A stretch of DNA of 64,000 nt from DASRDE01 sp035938175 (GTDB taxonomy: Bacteria > Vulcanimicrobiota > Vulcanimicrobiia > Vulcanimicrobiales > Vulcanimicrobiaceae): NCBI GenBank assembly GCA_035938175.1, contig DASZHD010000027.1, forward strand, positions 86,358-150,357, written 5' to 3'. Position 1 is the stretch's first letter, and every line of letters starts with the position of its first letter. The translations under genes were made by a program, and so were the position numbers. Below the pieces are notes generated by a model, which was given only the letters and a program-made list of their open reading frames with translations, searched no databases and was not told the DNA's origin. Of this stretch, positions 57,534 to 64,000 are shown piece by piece.

Positions 57534-58684
57534 TAGCCGTCGGCCTTATGAGCGGGACGTCCCTCGACGGCATCGACGCGGCGCTCGTGCGAATCCGCCC
57601 CGCGGGCGACACGTATCGCGTCGATCTGCTGAATTTCCAAACGGTTCCGTTCGAACCGAAGCTTGCCGCGGCGCTTCGCGCAGCGCTGCCCCCGGCCGCC
57701 GGAAGCGTACGCGACGTCGCGCAGCTGCACCACGAGTTGGGATTGGCGTTTGCGGCCGCCGTTGAATCCGTAGAGAGCGATATGCCGATCGACTATGTCG
57801 CATCGCACGGTCAAACGCTCTGGCATGACGGGCCCGCTCACGTAACGCTGCAGGCCGGCGATCCGTTTGTGATCCGCGAGCGGTGCAAGGCGACCGTTTG
57901 TTACGATTTTCGCAGCGGCGATTGCGCGGCGGGCGGCCACGGCGCGCCGCTCGTTCCATTTGTCGATGCCATTCTGCTGCGCAGCGATGCCGAAGATCGC
58001 GTCGCAGTCAATCTGGGCGGTATCGCAAACCTGACGGTTTTGCCGCGAGGCTGCGGCGTGAGCGACGCGATCGCGTTCGACAGCGGTCCCGGCATGATGC
58101 TGATCGATGCGGCCGTTGCACGGCACAGCGGCGGGGCGCTCCACTACGACGCGGGCGGATCGCTCGCGCTGCGCGGCCGTGTGCACGAATCCGCTCTGGA
58201 ATCGTTGCTGGCCGATCCGTACTTTGCATTGCCGCCGCCGAAAACGACCGGCCGCGAGCGGTTCGGCGAGCAGTTCCTGCACGCACATGCGCGGGCGCTC
58301 CAAGCGCTTTCGTTGGAAGATGCGGCGGCGACGCTTGCGGCACTTACTGCCGAGACGGTTGCCGGCGCAATTCGCTCGGTTTCGCGTGAAGGCGCGCGCG
58401 TGATCGTCAGCGGCGGCGGATCGCGCAACGAAGCGGTTATGGCCGGGCTGCGAGAACGGCTCGGCGCGTTTCGTGTCGAACGGTCGGATGTGATGAATCT
58501 GCATCCGGATGCCAAAGAGGCGATCGCTTTTGCCGTTTTGGGCTATGAAACGCTGCGCGGACGTGCGGCCAACGTTCCGCGAGCGACGGGCGCGGGCGCG
58601 CCCGCAATGTTGGGTGCGATCGCGCCGTACCGCTTGCTTTCGCTGCTGTCGAAGGTGGAATCCGAATGCCGCACGTCGTCGTAG
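57530..58684 (+). CDS. anmK: Anhydro-N-acetylmuramic acid kinase
   Basis: 384 residues from GTG (reads VIAVGLMSGTSLDGIDAAL). GLMSGTSLDGIDA is the family ATP-binding motif. The rest (VAVNLGGIANLTVLPRG, FDSGPGMMLID, ETVAGAIRSVSREGARVIVSGGGSRNEAVM) matches AnmK, which phosphorylates 1,6-anhydro-MurNAc to MurNAc-6-P. It feeds MurQ at 59571. ATGA-like overlap with the AmiE-like gene; 19-base overlap with the next gene. Confidence 0.95.
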   Translation: MIAVGLMSGTSLDGIDAALVRIRPAGDTYRVDLLNFQTVPFEPKLAAALRAALPPAAGSVRDVAQLHHELGLAFAAAVESVESDMPIDYVASHGQTLWHDGPAHVTLQAGDPFVIRERCKATVCYDFRSGDCAAGGHGAPLVPFVDAILLRSDAEDRVAVNLGGIANLTVLPRGCGVSDAIAFDSGPGMMLIDAAVARHSGGALHYDAGGSLALRGRVHESALESLLADPYFALPPPKTTGRERFGEQFLHAHARALQALSLEDAAATLAALTAETVAGAIRSVSREGARVIVSGGGSRNEAVMAGLRERLGAFRVERSDVMNLHPDAKEAIAFAVLGYETLRGRAANVPRATGAGAPAMLGAIAPYRLLSLLSKVESECRTSS

Positions 58685-59562
58685 GCGTCGATGCGGGCGG
58701 AACGACCACCGTTGCCGCGCTTTCCCAAGACGGCGAGGTGCTGCGAACGGTCAGCGGTCCTGCGGCCAATCCGAGTATCTGCGGCGTCGAAAACGCCGGC
58801 TCGATCATCGGCGACCTGATCGTTTCCGCGCTGGACGGTGCGCTGCCGCACGCGATCTTCGTAGGTGCGGCGGGCGCAGGCCGCGATGACGTCGCGTCGG
58901 CGATTTGTTCCGCGCTCGAATCGCGGTTCGGCGGCGCGCGCGTCGCCGTTCGCGACGATGCTTACATCGCGCTGCGTGCAGCGGTGCCGCAAGGAGACGG
59001 CGCCGTGATCGTCGCCGGAACCGGTTCGATCGGTTTTGCGATCCGCGGCGGCGAGGAATTTCGATCCGGCGGGTACGGGTATCTACTCGGCGACGACGGA
59101 TCGGGATTTGCCATCGGATCGGCGGCGCTGCGGACGGTGTTGCGCGCGCTGGACGATCGTGCACCGCGCGACGAATTCGTACAGACGCTGATTGACGAAC
59201 TCGGCACGGCGGATTCTTCGCAGATTCTCTCGCGCGTGCATGGCGAGAACGGCGGCGTTGCCCGTGTTTCGTCGCTCGCTCCGCTGGTTTTGCAGATCGC
59301 CAACGGCGGCGACCGTACGGCGAACAGAATCGTCCAGAACGCGGCGCTCGAGCTGGGCGATCTCGCGAAATCCCTGGTAAAGCGCGCCGGCTTGACCGAG
59401 AGCGGTGCGCCGCTCGTGCTCGCGGGCTCCTTGTTGACGAGCAACAGTTTGCTGACGTTTCTCCTGGAAACGCGCTTGAAGAACGATCTGCCCTCGATGC
59501 CGGTTTTCAAAAGCGCCGCAGAACCGTACGCGGGAGCGTTGACTGCCGCGCAAGCGTTATAG
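58666..59562 (+). CDS. BadF/BadG-type sugar kinase (GlcNAc/MurNAc kinase)
   Basis: 298 residues. Phosphate-binding loop GVDAGGTTTVAAL near 8, second GTGSIGFAIRGG near 118, adenosine motif VLAGSLLTSN near 255. BadF-like kinases of this length (NagK, MurK) phosphorylate free GlcNAc and MurNAc. Operon position between AnmK and MurQ supports MurNAc/GlcNAc salvage. It overlaps the anmK 3' end by 19 bases. Sugar preference unresolved. Confidence 0.9.
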   Translation: MPHVVVGVDAGGTTTVAALSQDGEVLRTVSGPAANPSICGVENAGSIIGDLIVSALDGALPHAIFVGAAGAGRDDVASAICSALESRFGGARVAVRDDAYIALRAAVPQGDGAVIVAGTGSIGFAIRGGEEFRSGGYGYLLGDDGSGFAIGSAALRTVLRALDDRAPRDEFVQTLIDELGTADSSQILSRVHGENGGVARVSSLAPLVLQIANGGDRTANRIVQNAALELGDLAKSLVKRAGLTESGAPLVLAGSLLTSNSLLTFLLETRLKNDLPSMPVFKSAAEPYAGALTAAQAL

Positions 59563-59570
59563 GCCATCCG

Positions 59571-60482
59571 GTGCACGATCTTCCGCATACCGAACGAGTC
59601 AATCCCCGCACGACCGAGCTGGATCTGCTGTCAACCGCCGATTTGGTTCGCGTACTGTTGGACGAACAACGCACCGCCGCCGATACGGTTATCGAATCGG
59701 CACCGCTGCTTGCGCGCGCCGTCGACGAGATCGCGCGGCGTATGAATCGTGGCGGAACGCTGCATTACGTCGGCGCCGGAACGAGCGGCCGGCTCGGTAT
59801 TCTGGATGCGTCGGAAATGCCCCCGACGTTTGGAACCGACCCGTCGCACGTACAAGCGCACATCGCCGGCGGCGCTGCTGCCGTCACCGGTGCAGTCGAA
59901 GGCGCGGAAGACGATTCCGCCGCCGGCGAACGCGAGATGTTCGAACACGTGCGGGCGGACGATGCCGTCGTCGCGCTGAGCGCGAGCGGCGGGGCGGCGT
60001 ACGTGATCGCCGCACTTCGCACTGCGCGCGATATCGGAGCATATGCGGTCAGCGTCACCAACGTATCGCCGTCGGCGCTGGAACGCCACGCGGATCTCGC
60101 GATCGTATTGGAAACCGGCCCCGAAGCGCTGACCGGTTCGACGCGGCTCAAAGCCGGCACCGCTCAGAAGATTCTCTTGAACACGCTGTCAACCGCGGTC
60201 ATGGTGCGTTTGGAAAAAGCGTATGGCAACTTGATGGTCGACGTGGTCGCAACGAATAAGAAGTTGCGCGAACGCGCGCTGCGATTGGTCATGCATGTCG
60301 CCGGCGTCGGCGAACAGCAGGCGAACGATTTGCTGCAAGCGTCGAACTGGAATGCGAAGATCGCGATTGTCATGGCGCGTACAAACGTAGACGCAGTAAC
60401 CGCAGCATCGCTTTTGGTGCAAAACAAGGGATCGCTGCGTCGCAGCCTCCTGCGAGCTGGGTATCATGATGGCGGATCATGA
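59571..60482 (+). CDS. murQ: N-acetylmuramic acid-6-phosphate etherase
   Basis: 303 residues from GTG. SIS-domain motif HYVGAGTSGRLGILDASEMPP near 66; Glu near there is the catalytic acid. AVVALSASGGAAYVIAAL and AGTAQKILLNTLST follow. MurQ cleaves the lactyl ether of MurNAc-6-P to give GlcNAc-6-P. Eight bases after the kinase stop. It is the last enzyme of the recycling operon. Length matches family. Confidence 0.96.
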   Translation: MHDLPHTERVNPRTTELDLLSTADLVRVLLDEQRTAADTVIESAPLLARAVDEIARRMNRGGTLHYVGAGTSGRLGILDASEMPPTFGTDPSHVQAHIAGGAAAVTGAVEGAEDDSAAGEREMFEHVRADDAVVALSASGGAAYVIAALRTARDIGAYAVSVTNVSPSALERHADLAIVLETGPEALTGSTRLKAGTAQKILLNTLSTAVMVRLEKAYGNLMVDVVATNKKLRERALRLVMHVAGVGEQQANDLLQASNWNAKIAIVMARTNVDAVTAASLLVQNKGSLRRSLLRAGYHDGGS

Positions 60483-60509
60483 GCGCCTTTGCGCAGTAGG
60501 AGGAACTAC

Positions 60510-60677
60510 ATGGGTGCCCTAGCGGGAATCCTTTGGACCATCATCGTCATCTTGTTCGCGGTCTGGCTCGCAGGCCTTGTCTTACACTTCCTAGCCGGAT
60601 GGATCTGGTTGCTCTTCGCCGCGGCGGTTATGCTGTTGTTTATCAACCTGCTAAGCGGACGAGGCGCGACAGTATAA
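60510..60677 (+). CDS. Lmo0937-family small membrane protein
   Basis: 55 residues: GALAGILWTIIVILFAVWLAGLVLHFL is one helix and the next, WIWLLFAAAVMLLFINLL, is a second. It matches the small DUF5670/Lmo0937 peptides. AGGAGGAACTAC before ATG is a near-perfect ribosome-binding site. It is 27 bases after murQ. A 14-bp inverted repeat begins 8 bases after its stop. Confidence 0.8.
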   Translation: MGALAGILWTIIVILFAVWLAGLVLHFLAGWIWLLFAAAVMLLFINLLSGRGATV

Positions 60678-60684
60678 CGAAGCG

Positions 60685-60720
60685 AACAGCGCCGTGACGA
60701 ATGATAGTCACGGCGCTGTT
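60685..60720. promoter_or_regulatory. Perfect 14-bp hairpin enclosing the DUF4127 start
   Basis: AACAGCGCCGTGAC (60685-60698) and GTCACGGCGCTGTT (60707-60720) are perfect inverted repeats around an 8-base loop GAATGATA, which includes the ATG of the DUF4127 gene. Free energy should be high. There is no run of T afterwards, so a classic intrinsic terminator is unlikely; control of translation or transcription is more likely. Confidence 0.7.
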
Positions 60721-62218
60721 CTTAACCTGGGCCATCGCGTTCGTTCCACTCGACGACCGGCCGGTGACCAGGCAGCTGCCGCAGATGCTTGGGCGCATCG
60801 CCGGCGTCAACGTGCTGGAGCCGCCGCGCGAGCTGCTCGGAAATTACCTGACCTTCGGCCGCCCGGACGCCATCATCGCGTGGCTGAATACTACGCCGCA
60901 AAGCGCTTCCGCCAATTTCGTCATTTCGACGGATATGCTCGCCTACGGCGGGCTGGTCGCATCGCGTGTGCCCGGAACTTCTTACGACGATGCGTACTTT
61001 CGCTTGCGCGAATTGCAGACGCTGCACGTGAATCGTCCGCACGCGTGGACGGGCGCCTTTTCAACGATCATGCGGCTGGCGCCGACCGGCGTTCCGGCAC
61101 TGGGCGATGCCGCGAACTTTTTCGCCGCGTATCCGCAATGGTCGTACTTGCAGCAATACGCGAACCTGCACGATCCGCCGCTTCCATCCGAGCTCGGTTC
61201 GGCGGAACATTTGCGTTCGCTCATCGCGCCGGGTGTTTTAGAAGCCTATTTGGCGACGCGCACGCGCAACTATCAAGTCGATCGGCTGGCGATTTCGTAC
61301 GTCCGTTCCGGCGACGTCGATCGGCTCGCTTTGGGCCAGGACGACGCGGGACCGGTGGGTCTGCACGTCAAGGACGTGTTGGCGCTGCAGCAGGCGGTCC
61401 GGGACGACGGCGTTGCGGCTCGCGCCGGAGTAGAACCCGGCGCGGACGAATTGGGCATGGCGCTTGTTGCACGCGCGATCGCGCTTCACGCGCGGTGGAC
61501 GCCGCATGTTGCGGTACGCTATTCAAAGCCCGATGGTGCGCGCTTCAACGATCCCCTGGAGTTCGCGCCGATCGACGTGGCAATCGGATCGCTGATCTCC
61601 TTGTGCGGCGGCGTGCGCGACGATGGCGCGCCGGATATTACGTTGTACGTTCGCGTGCCGAACGATACGCCGGCCGAAGACGCGCAGCTGGAAGAAGCCA
61701 TGCGCGCGGACGAGCGCGCGGGGCGTTCGGTGGCGCTTGCCGATTTGACGTTTCTGGAGAAGACGTACGCCGATCAAGCCGCGTTTGCGGAACGCTTGTT
61801 GAACGACGGCGTTGCAGGCGGACTCGACGCGTACTCGTCCTGGAATACGAACGCCAATACGGTCGGCACCGCCGTCGCCGAAGCAGTGGTGGCCGGGGCA
61901 GGCCGGCGGACCGGGACGTACGACGCGCTGGCGCATAAGACGTTCACCTTCAATCGAATCGTGGATGACTATGCGTTTCACGATTACGTGCGGCCGCAGC
62001 TCAACGCATTGCTGGATGCAGCCGGCACGCCGGATCACACGTATTTATTGCCGCAGCAGGCCGCGGTGACTCGCGATTTCAACCGCGCGGCGCTTTGGAA
62101 CCGGGCCGCTGCGATATTGCCGTTGCTGTATCCCGGCTACCATATCGCCGCGATGCAGATTTCGCTTCCGTGGAACAGGACGTTTGAAACGGAGATCGAC
62201 GCCGCGATAGCGCCGTAG
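60701..62218 (+). CDS. DUF4127-family secreted protein
   Basis: 505 residues. Signal-like N terminus IVTALFLTWAIAF followed by VPLDDRPVTRQLPQMLGRIAG, the start of the DUF4127 fold. Later VISTDMLAYGGLVASRVPGT and LIALCGGV-type stretches match. DUF4127 proteins are secreted or periplasmic and of unknown function. ATG lies in the loop of the hairpin. It ends just before the convergent deacetylase gene. Confidence 0.87.
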   Translation: MIVTALFLTWAIAFVPLDDRPVTRQLPQMLGRIAGVNVLEPPRELLGNYLTFGRPDAIIAWLNTTPQSASANFVISTDMLAYGGLVASRVPGTSYDDAYFRLRELQTLHVNRPHAWTGAFSTIMRLAPTGVPALGDAANFFAAYPQWSYLQQYANLHDPPLPSELGSAEHLRSLIAPGVLEAYLATRTRNYQVDRLAISYVRSGDVDRLALGQDDAGPVGLHVKDVLALQQAVRDDGVAARAGVEPGADELGMALVARAIALHARWTPHVAVRYSKPDGARFNDPLEFAPIDVAIGSLISLCGGVRDDGAPDITLYVRVPNDTPAEDAQLEEAMRADERAGRSVALADLTFLEKTYADQAAFAERLLNDGVAGGLDAYSSWNTNANTVGTAVAEAVVAGAGRRTGTYDALAHKTFTFNRIVDDYAFHDYVRPQLNALLDAAGTPDHTYLLPQQAAVTRDFNRAALWNRAAAILPLLYPGYHIAAMQISLPWNRTFETEIDAAIAP

Positions 62219-63157
62219 TCAGCGCACCAGATCCTTCGCCAAGACGAACTGCACGCCGGCGGCTTCCATACGCGGATACATTGCGCGGAGTGCCTCGAGC
62301 GTCGTCGGTTTCGGATGACCGATCGCGATTGCGCTGCCCTTGCTTTCCGCGATTGCAACGGTGCGTTCGAGCATCGACTCCGTGTACGCGACGTCGGCGC
62401 GGTTGTCCAAAAAGACGTCGCGCGACGCATTCGGAACGCCCGCGGCGGCGGCTTCGTCCGCTCCGACGGTCTTCACGTTCGTTCGCGAGTCGATGAAGAA
62501 GAGGTCGTGAGATTTCGCGACCGCGACGACGTCCCGCATCACGCGCGCGTCGGCGCTGGCTTCGCTTCCTTCGTGATTGTTCAGCCCCTCCGCCAGCGGC
62601 ACTTGCGCGACGTCGTCTTCGGTTTGTTTGGTTACGTCGTCGTCGCTCATCGAGTCGTCGATCTCACCGGGGCCCGCGCGGCGGTGCGATAGCGGCTCCA
62701 TCGGAAGATGAAGCATCACGCCTTTGCCGGCGCCGGCCGCGGCCTGCGCAATTTCTGCCGTGAACGCAACGTGCGGGAGGACTGCCATCGTCAGCGGTAT
62801 CGGCAGCTGCAGATAGGCGCGTTCGGTTTTTGGCCATTGACCGCAATCGTCGATGATAATGGCAACGCGAGGCGCGGTTGCAGACGCCGGCGCGAGTGTT
62901 TGCTGCGCCGCCGTCGCGAGCTGTTGCGGCGAGGCTGAAGCCTGCGCTTCCACCGCGGATGCCGGCGTCACGGTGGGCGACGGCATAGTAGTGGCGACGG
63001 CGACGGCCGGGGCGGCGTGGTACGTATGAGCTGTGCGTTTGTGCGAATGCCGCGGCGTTTGCGGCCAGATCGCCCAAATCACGCCGGCGAGTAAGATCGC
63101 GGCAATGAGAAGCGGCGCGGCGTAGTTGCGATGCTGTTTTTTGCGCTTTCGAGGCAT
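62219..63157 (-). CDS. Divergent polysaccharide deacetylase (YibQ-like)
   Basis: 312 residues from ATG at 63157. Basic N terminus RKRKKQHRN and one TM helix (LLIAAILLAGVIWAIW) followed by a Pro/Ala linker and the YibQ-type deacetylase: VAIIIDDCGQWPKTERA, LTMAVLPHVAF, VMLHLPMEPLSHR, FIDSRTNVKTVG and IAIGHPKPTTLEALR. The metal-binding Asp-Asp and His-Pro motifs are present. Predicted to be anchored and act in the periplasm on glycans. The frame continues to 63217, but the start above is the natural N terminus. Stops 1 base from DUF4127. Confidence 0.88.
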   Translation of the reverse strand: MPRKRKKQHRNYAAPLLIAAILLAGVIWAIWPQTPRHSHKRTAHTYHAAPAVAVATTMPSPTVTPASAVEAQASASPQQLATAAQQTLAPASATAPRVAIIIDDCGQWPKTERAYLQLPIPLTMAVLPHVAFTAEIAQAAAGAGKGVMLHLPMEPLSHRRAGPGEIDDSMSDDDVTKQTEDDVAQVPLAEGLNNHEGSEASADARVMRDVVAVAKSHDLFFIDSRTNVKTVGADEAAAAGVPNASRDVFLDNRADVAYTESMLERTVAIAESKGSAIAIGHPKPTTLEALRAMYPRMEAAGVQFVLAKDLVR

Positions 63158-63233
63158 TCGCGGGGATCTTTGTTCGGCGCGGCTCCATTGCCTGCGTGCA
63201 GGGCCGCACCCATGCATGTAATACAGTGAGTGC

Positions 63234-63812
63234 GTGAGTTTTAACGTGCCGGTGATTTTTGGCTCGGTTCGAACCGAGCGTCAGGGAATTAAGGCCGCGC
63301 GGTTCGTTGTATCGGAGCTAAAGCGGCGCGGCTGGAATCCCACGCTCGTCGATCCGCTCGAACTGCAGCTGCCACTGCTGGACAAGATGTACAAGGAGTA
63401 CGCGCCCAATCCGGCTCCCGAAAATCTCGAGCGTTTGGCAGAGTTGTATCGTTCGGCGGACGGCTTCGCGATCGTCTCCGGCGAGTACAATAACGGCATT
63501 CCGCCGGCGTTAAAAAATCTGCTCGACCATTTCTTGGAAGAGTATTATTGGCGTCCTTCGGCGATTATTTGCTATTCGAGCGGCCGTTTCGGCGGTGTGC
63601 GCGCCGCGATGCAACTGCGGATGACGCTTGCCGAGTGCGGAATGCCTTCCATACCGTCGCTGTTGCCGGTTCCGCAAATCGAGAAGGCATTCACCGACGA
63701 CGGAGAGCCGACGAACCCGGCGTTTCGAGAATGGAACTGCGCGTTCTTCGACGAGTTCGGTTGGTATATGGACGCACTTCGCGCGCAACGAGCGAAGGGC
63801 GTCCCCTACTAG
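63234..63812 (+). CDS. NADPH-dependent FMN reductase
   Basis: 192 residues from GTG. Flavodoxin-like fold: VPVIFGSVRTERQGIKAARF binds FMN phosphate; EYNNGIPPALKNLLDHF is the diagnostic GEYN motif; later SSGRFGGVRAAMQLRMTL. It reduces FMN or quinones with NADPH in the cytoplasm. Divergent from YibQ, ends before the last repeat copy. No flavin-dependent monooxygenase is adjacent. Confidence 0.92.
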   Translation: MSFNVPVIFGSVRTERQGIKAARFVVSELKRRGWNPTLVDPLELQLPLLDKMYKEYAPNPAPENLERLAELYRSADGFAIVSGEYNNGIPPALKNLLDHFLEEYYWRPSAIICYSSGRFGGVRAAMQLRMTLAECGMPSIPSLLPVPQIEKAFTDDGEPTNPAFREWNCAFFDEFGWYMDALRAQRAKGVPY

Positions 63813-63814
63813 TC

Positions 63815-64000
63815 ATCCGTCATGGTGAGGTGACTTGTCATGGTGAGGCATCGAAGCACCCTGAGGCATCGAAGGGCGTCTGCCCCGTCATCCTGAGGTA
63901 TCGAAGAACCCTGAGGAATCGAAGGGCACCTCTCCCCTCGTCACCGCGCCCGACGTTTCGCCTCCGTGCGAAACGCTGGCCTACTGAATTGAGCGCTTCA
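63815..64000. repeat. Composite palindromic repeat element, copy 3 (truncated by window end, inverted core)
   Basis: Units GTCATGGTGAGG at 63819-63834 and again near 63838, GTCATCCTGAGG at 63887, then from 63927 the core ACCTCTCCCCTCGTCACC... runs in the opposite orientation to copies 1 and 2 (CGACGTTTCGCCTCCGTGCGAAACG, then CTGAATTGAGCGCTTCA to the end). So the core can insert or flip relative to the flanking units. The right half lies beyond the window. Confidence 0.85.

Noticed and set aside
60694..61938. Plus-strand frame of 414 codons next to DUF4127
   Set aside because: Different frame over the same DNA as the DUF4127 gene, without matching domain features and Arg rich.

Overview
The window reads as a chromosome segment of a GC-rich, diderm (two-membrane) bacterium. 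Evidence for an outer membrane is a TonB-dependent receptor (48969-51245), an LptD/OstA-like barrel (4621-6042) and a small barrel-like protein (729-1184). Gene content (two ADOP-type permeases with PadR regulators, actinobacterial-style acyl-CoA carboxylase, methylmalonyl-CoA mutase, many GTG/TTG starts and 1-8 bp overlaps) fits an under-studied phylum such as Eremiobacterota/Vulcanimicrobiota (WPS-2) or Acidobacteriota. That placement is inference; there is no rRNA in the window. Coding density is very high and no tRNA, rRNA, CRISPR, phage or transposase gene was seen.

Layout. 1-4200: the 5' end of clpC, a small outer-membrane protein, a DUF59 Fe-S assembly factor, a hotdog thioesterase, a DHA2-type efflux pump, and a thioredoxin-fold/TPR protein whose reading frame has an in-frame UGA exactly at the first Cys of its CxxC motif (UGGC), hence a probable selenoprotein. 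4218-4621: a composite palindromic repeat. 4621-7605: LptD-like barrel, lipoprotein and a membrane GGDEF protein. 7692-18616: acyl-CoA carboxylase beta subunit, a secreted DsrE-like protein, YciI, a GGDEF-ATPase-TPR fusion, FabI, a tiny epsilon-like subunit, the biotin-carrying alpha subunit, methylmalonyl-CoA mutase and epimerase. Together these connect propionyl-CoA and methylmalonyl-CoA to central metabolism and fatty acid synthesis.

18607-27503: an efflux island of two large ADOP permeases, an ABC ATPase, a MacA-like adaptor and three PadR regulators with recognisable promoters and palindromic operators. 27523-30429: a BlaI/M56 (BlaR1-like) signalling pair followed by a secreted protein that shares the sensor's C-terminal repeats. 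30442-45467: a second DHA2 pump, a protein O-mannosyltransferase, thymidine kinase, a cysteate-synthase-like PLP enzyme, DUF72, a serine-kinase-type ATPase, GerMN protein, cell-wall amidase, MurI, STAS protein, PAP2-like protein, Dxs, SecG and OppDF ATPases.

45580-53773: an ACS-family transporter, a PilZ protein, an alpha/beta hydrolase, and a four-gene envelope operon (retropepsin-like protein, two unknowns, TonB receptor). 53766-62218: a tightly overlapped peptidoglycan-recycling operon (ABC ATPase, NagZ, AmiE-like hydrolase, AnmK, GlcNAc/MurNAc kinase, MurQ), then a 55-residue membrane peptide and a DUF4127 protein. The window closes with a YibQ-like deacetylase, an FMN reductase and a truncated, inverted copy of the composite repeat. 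The repeat family (five loci) lies at gene ends and has contributed codons to at least one gene.
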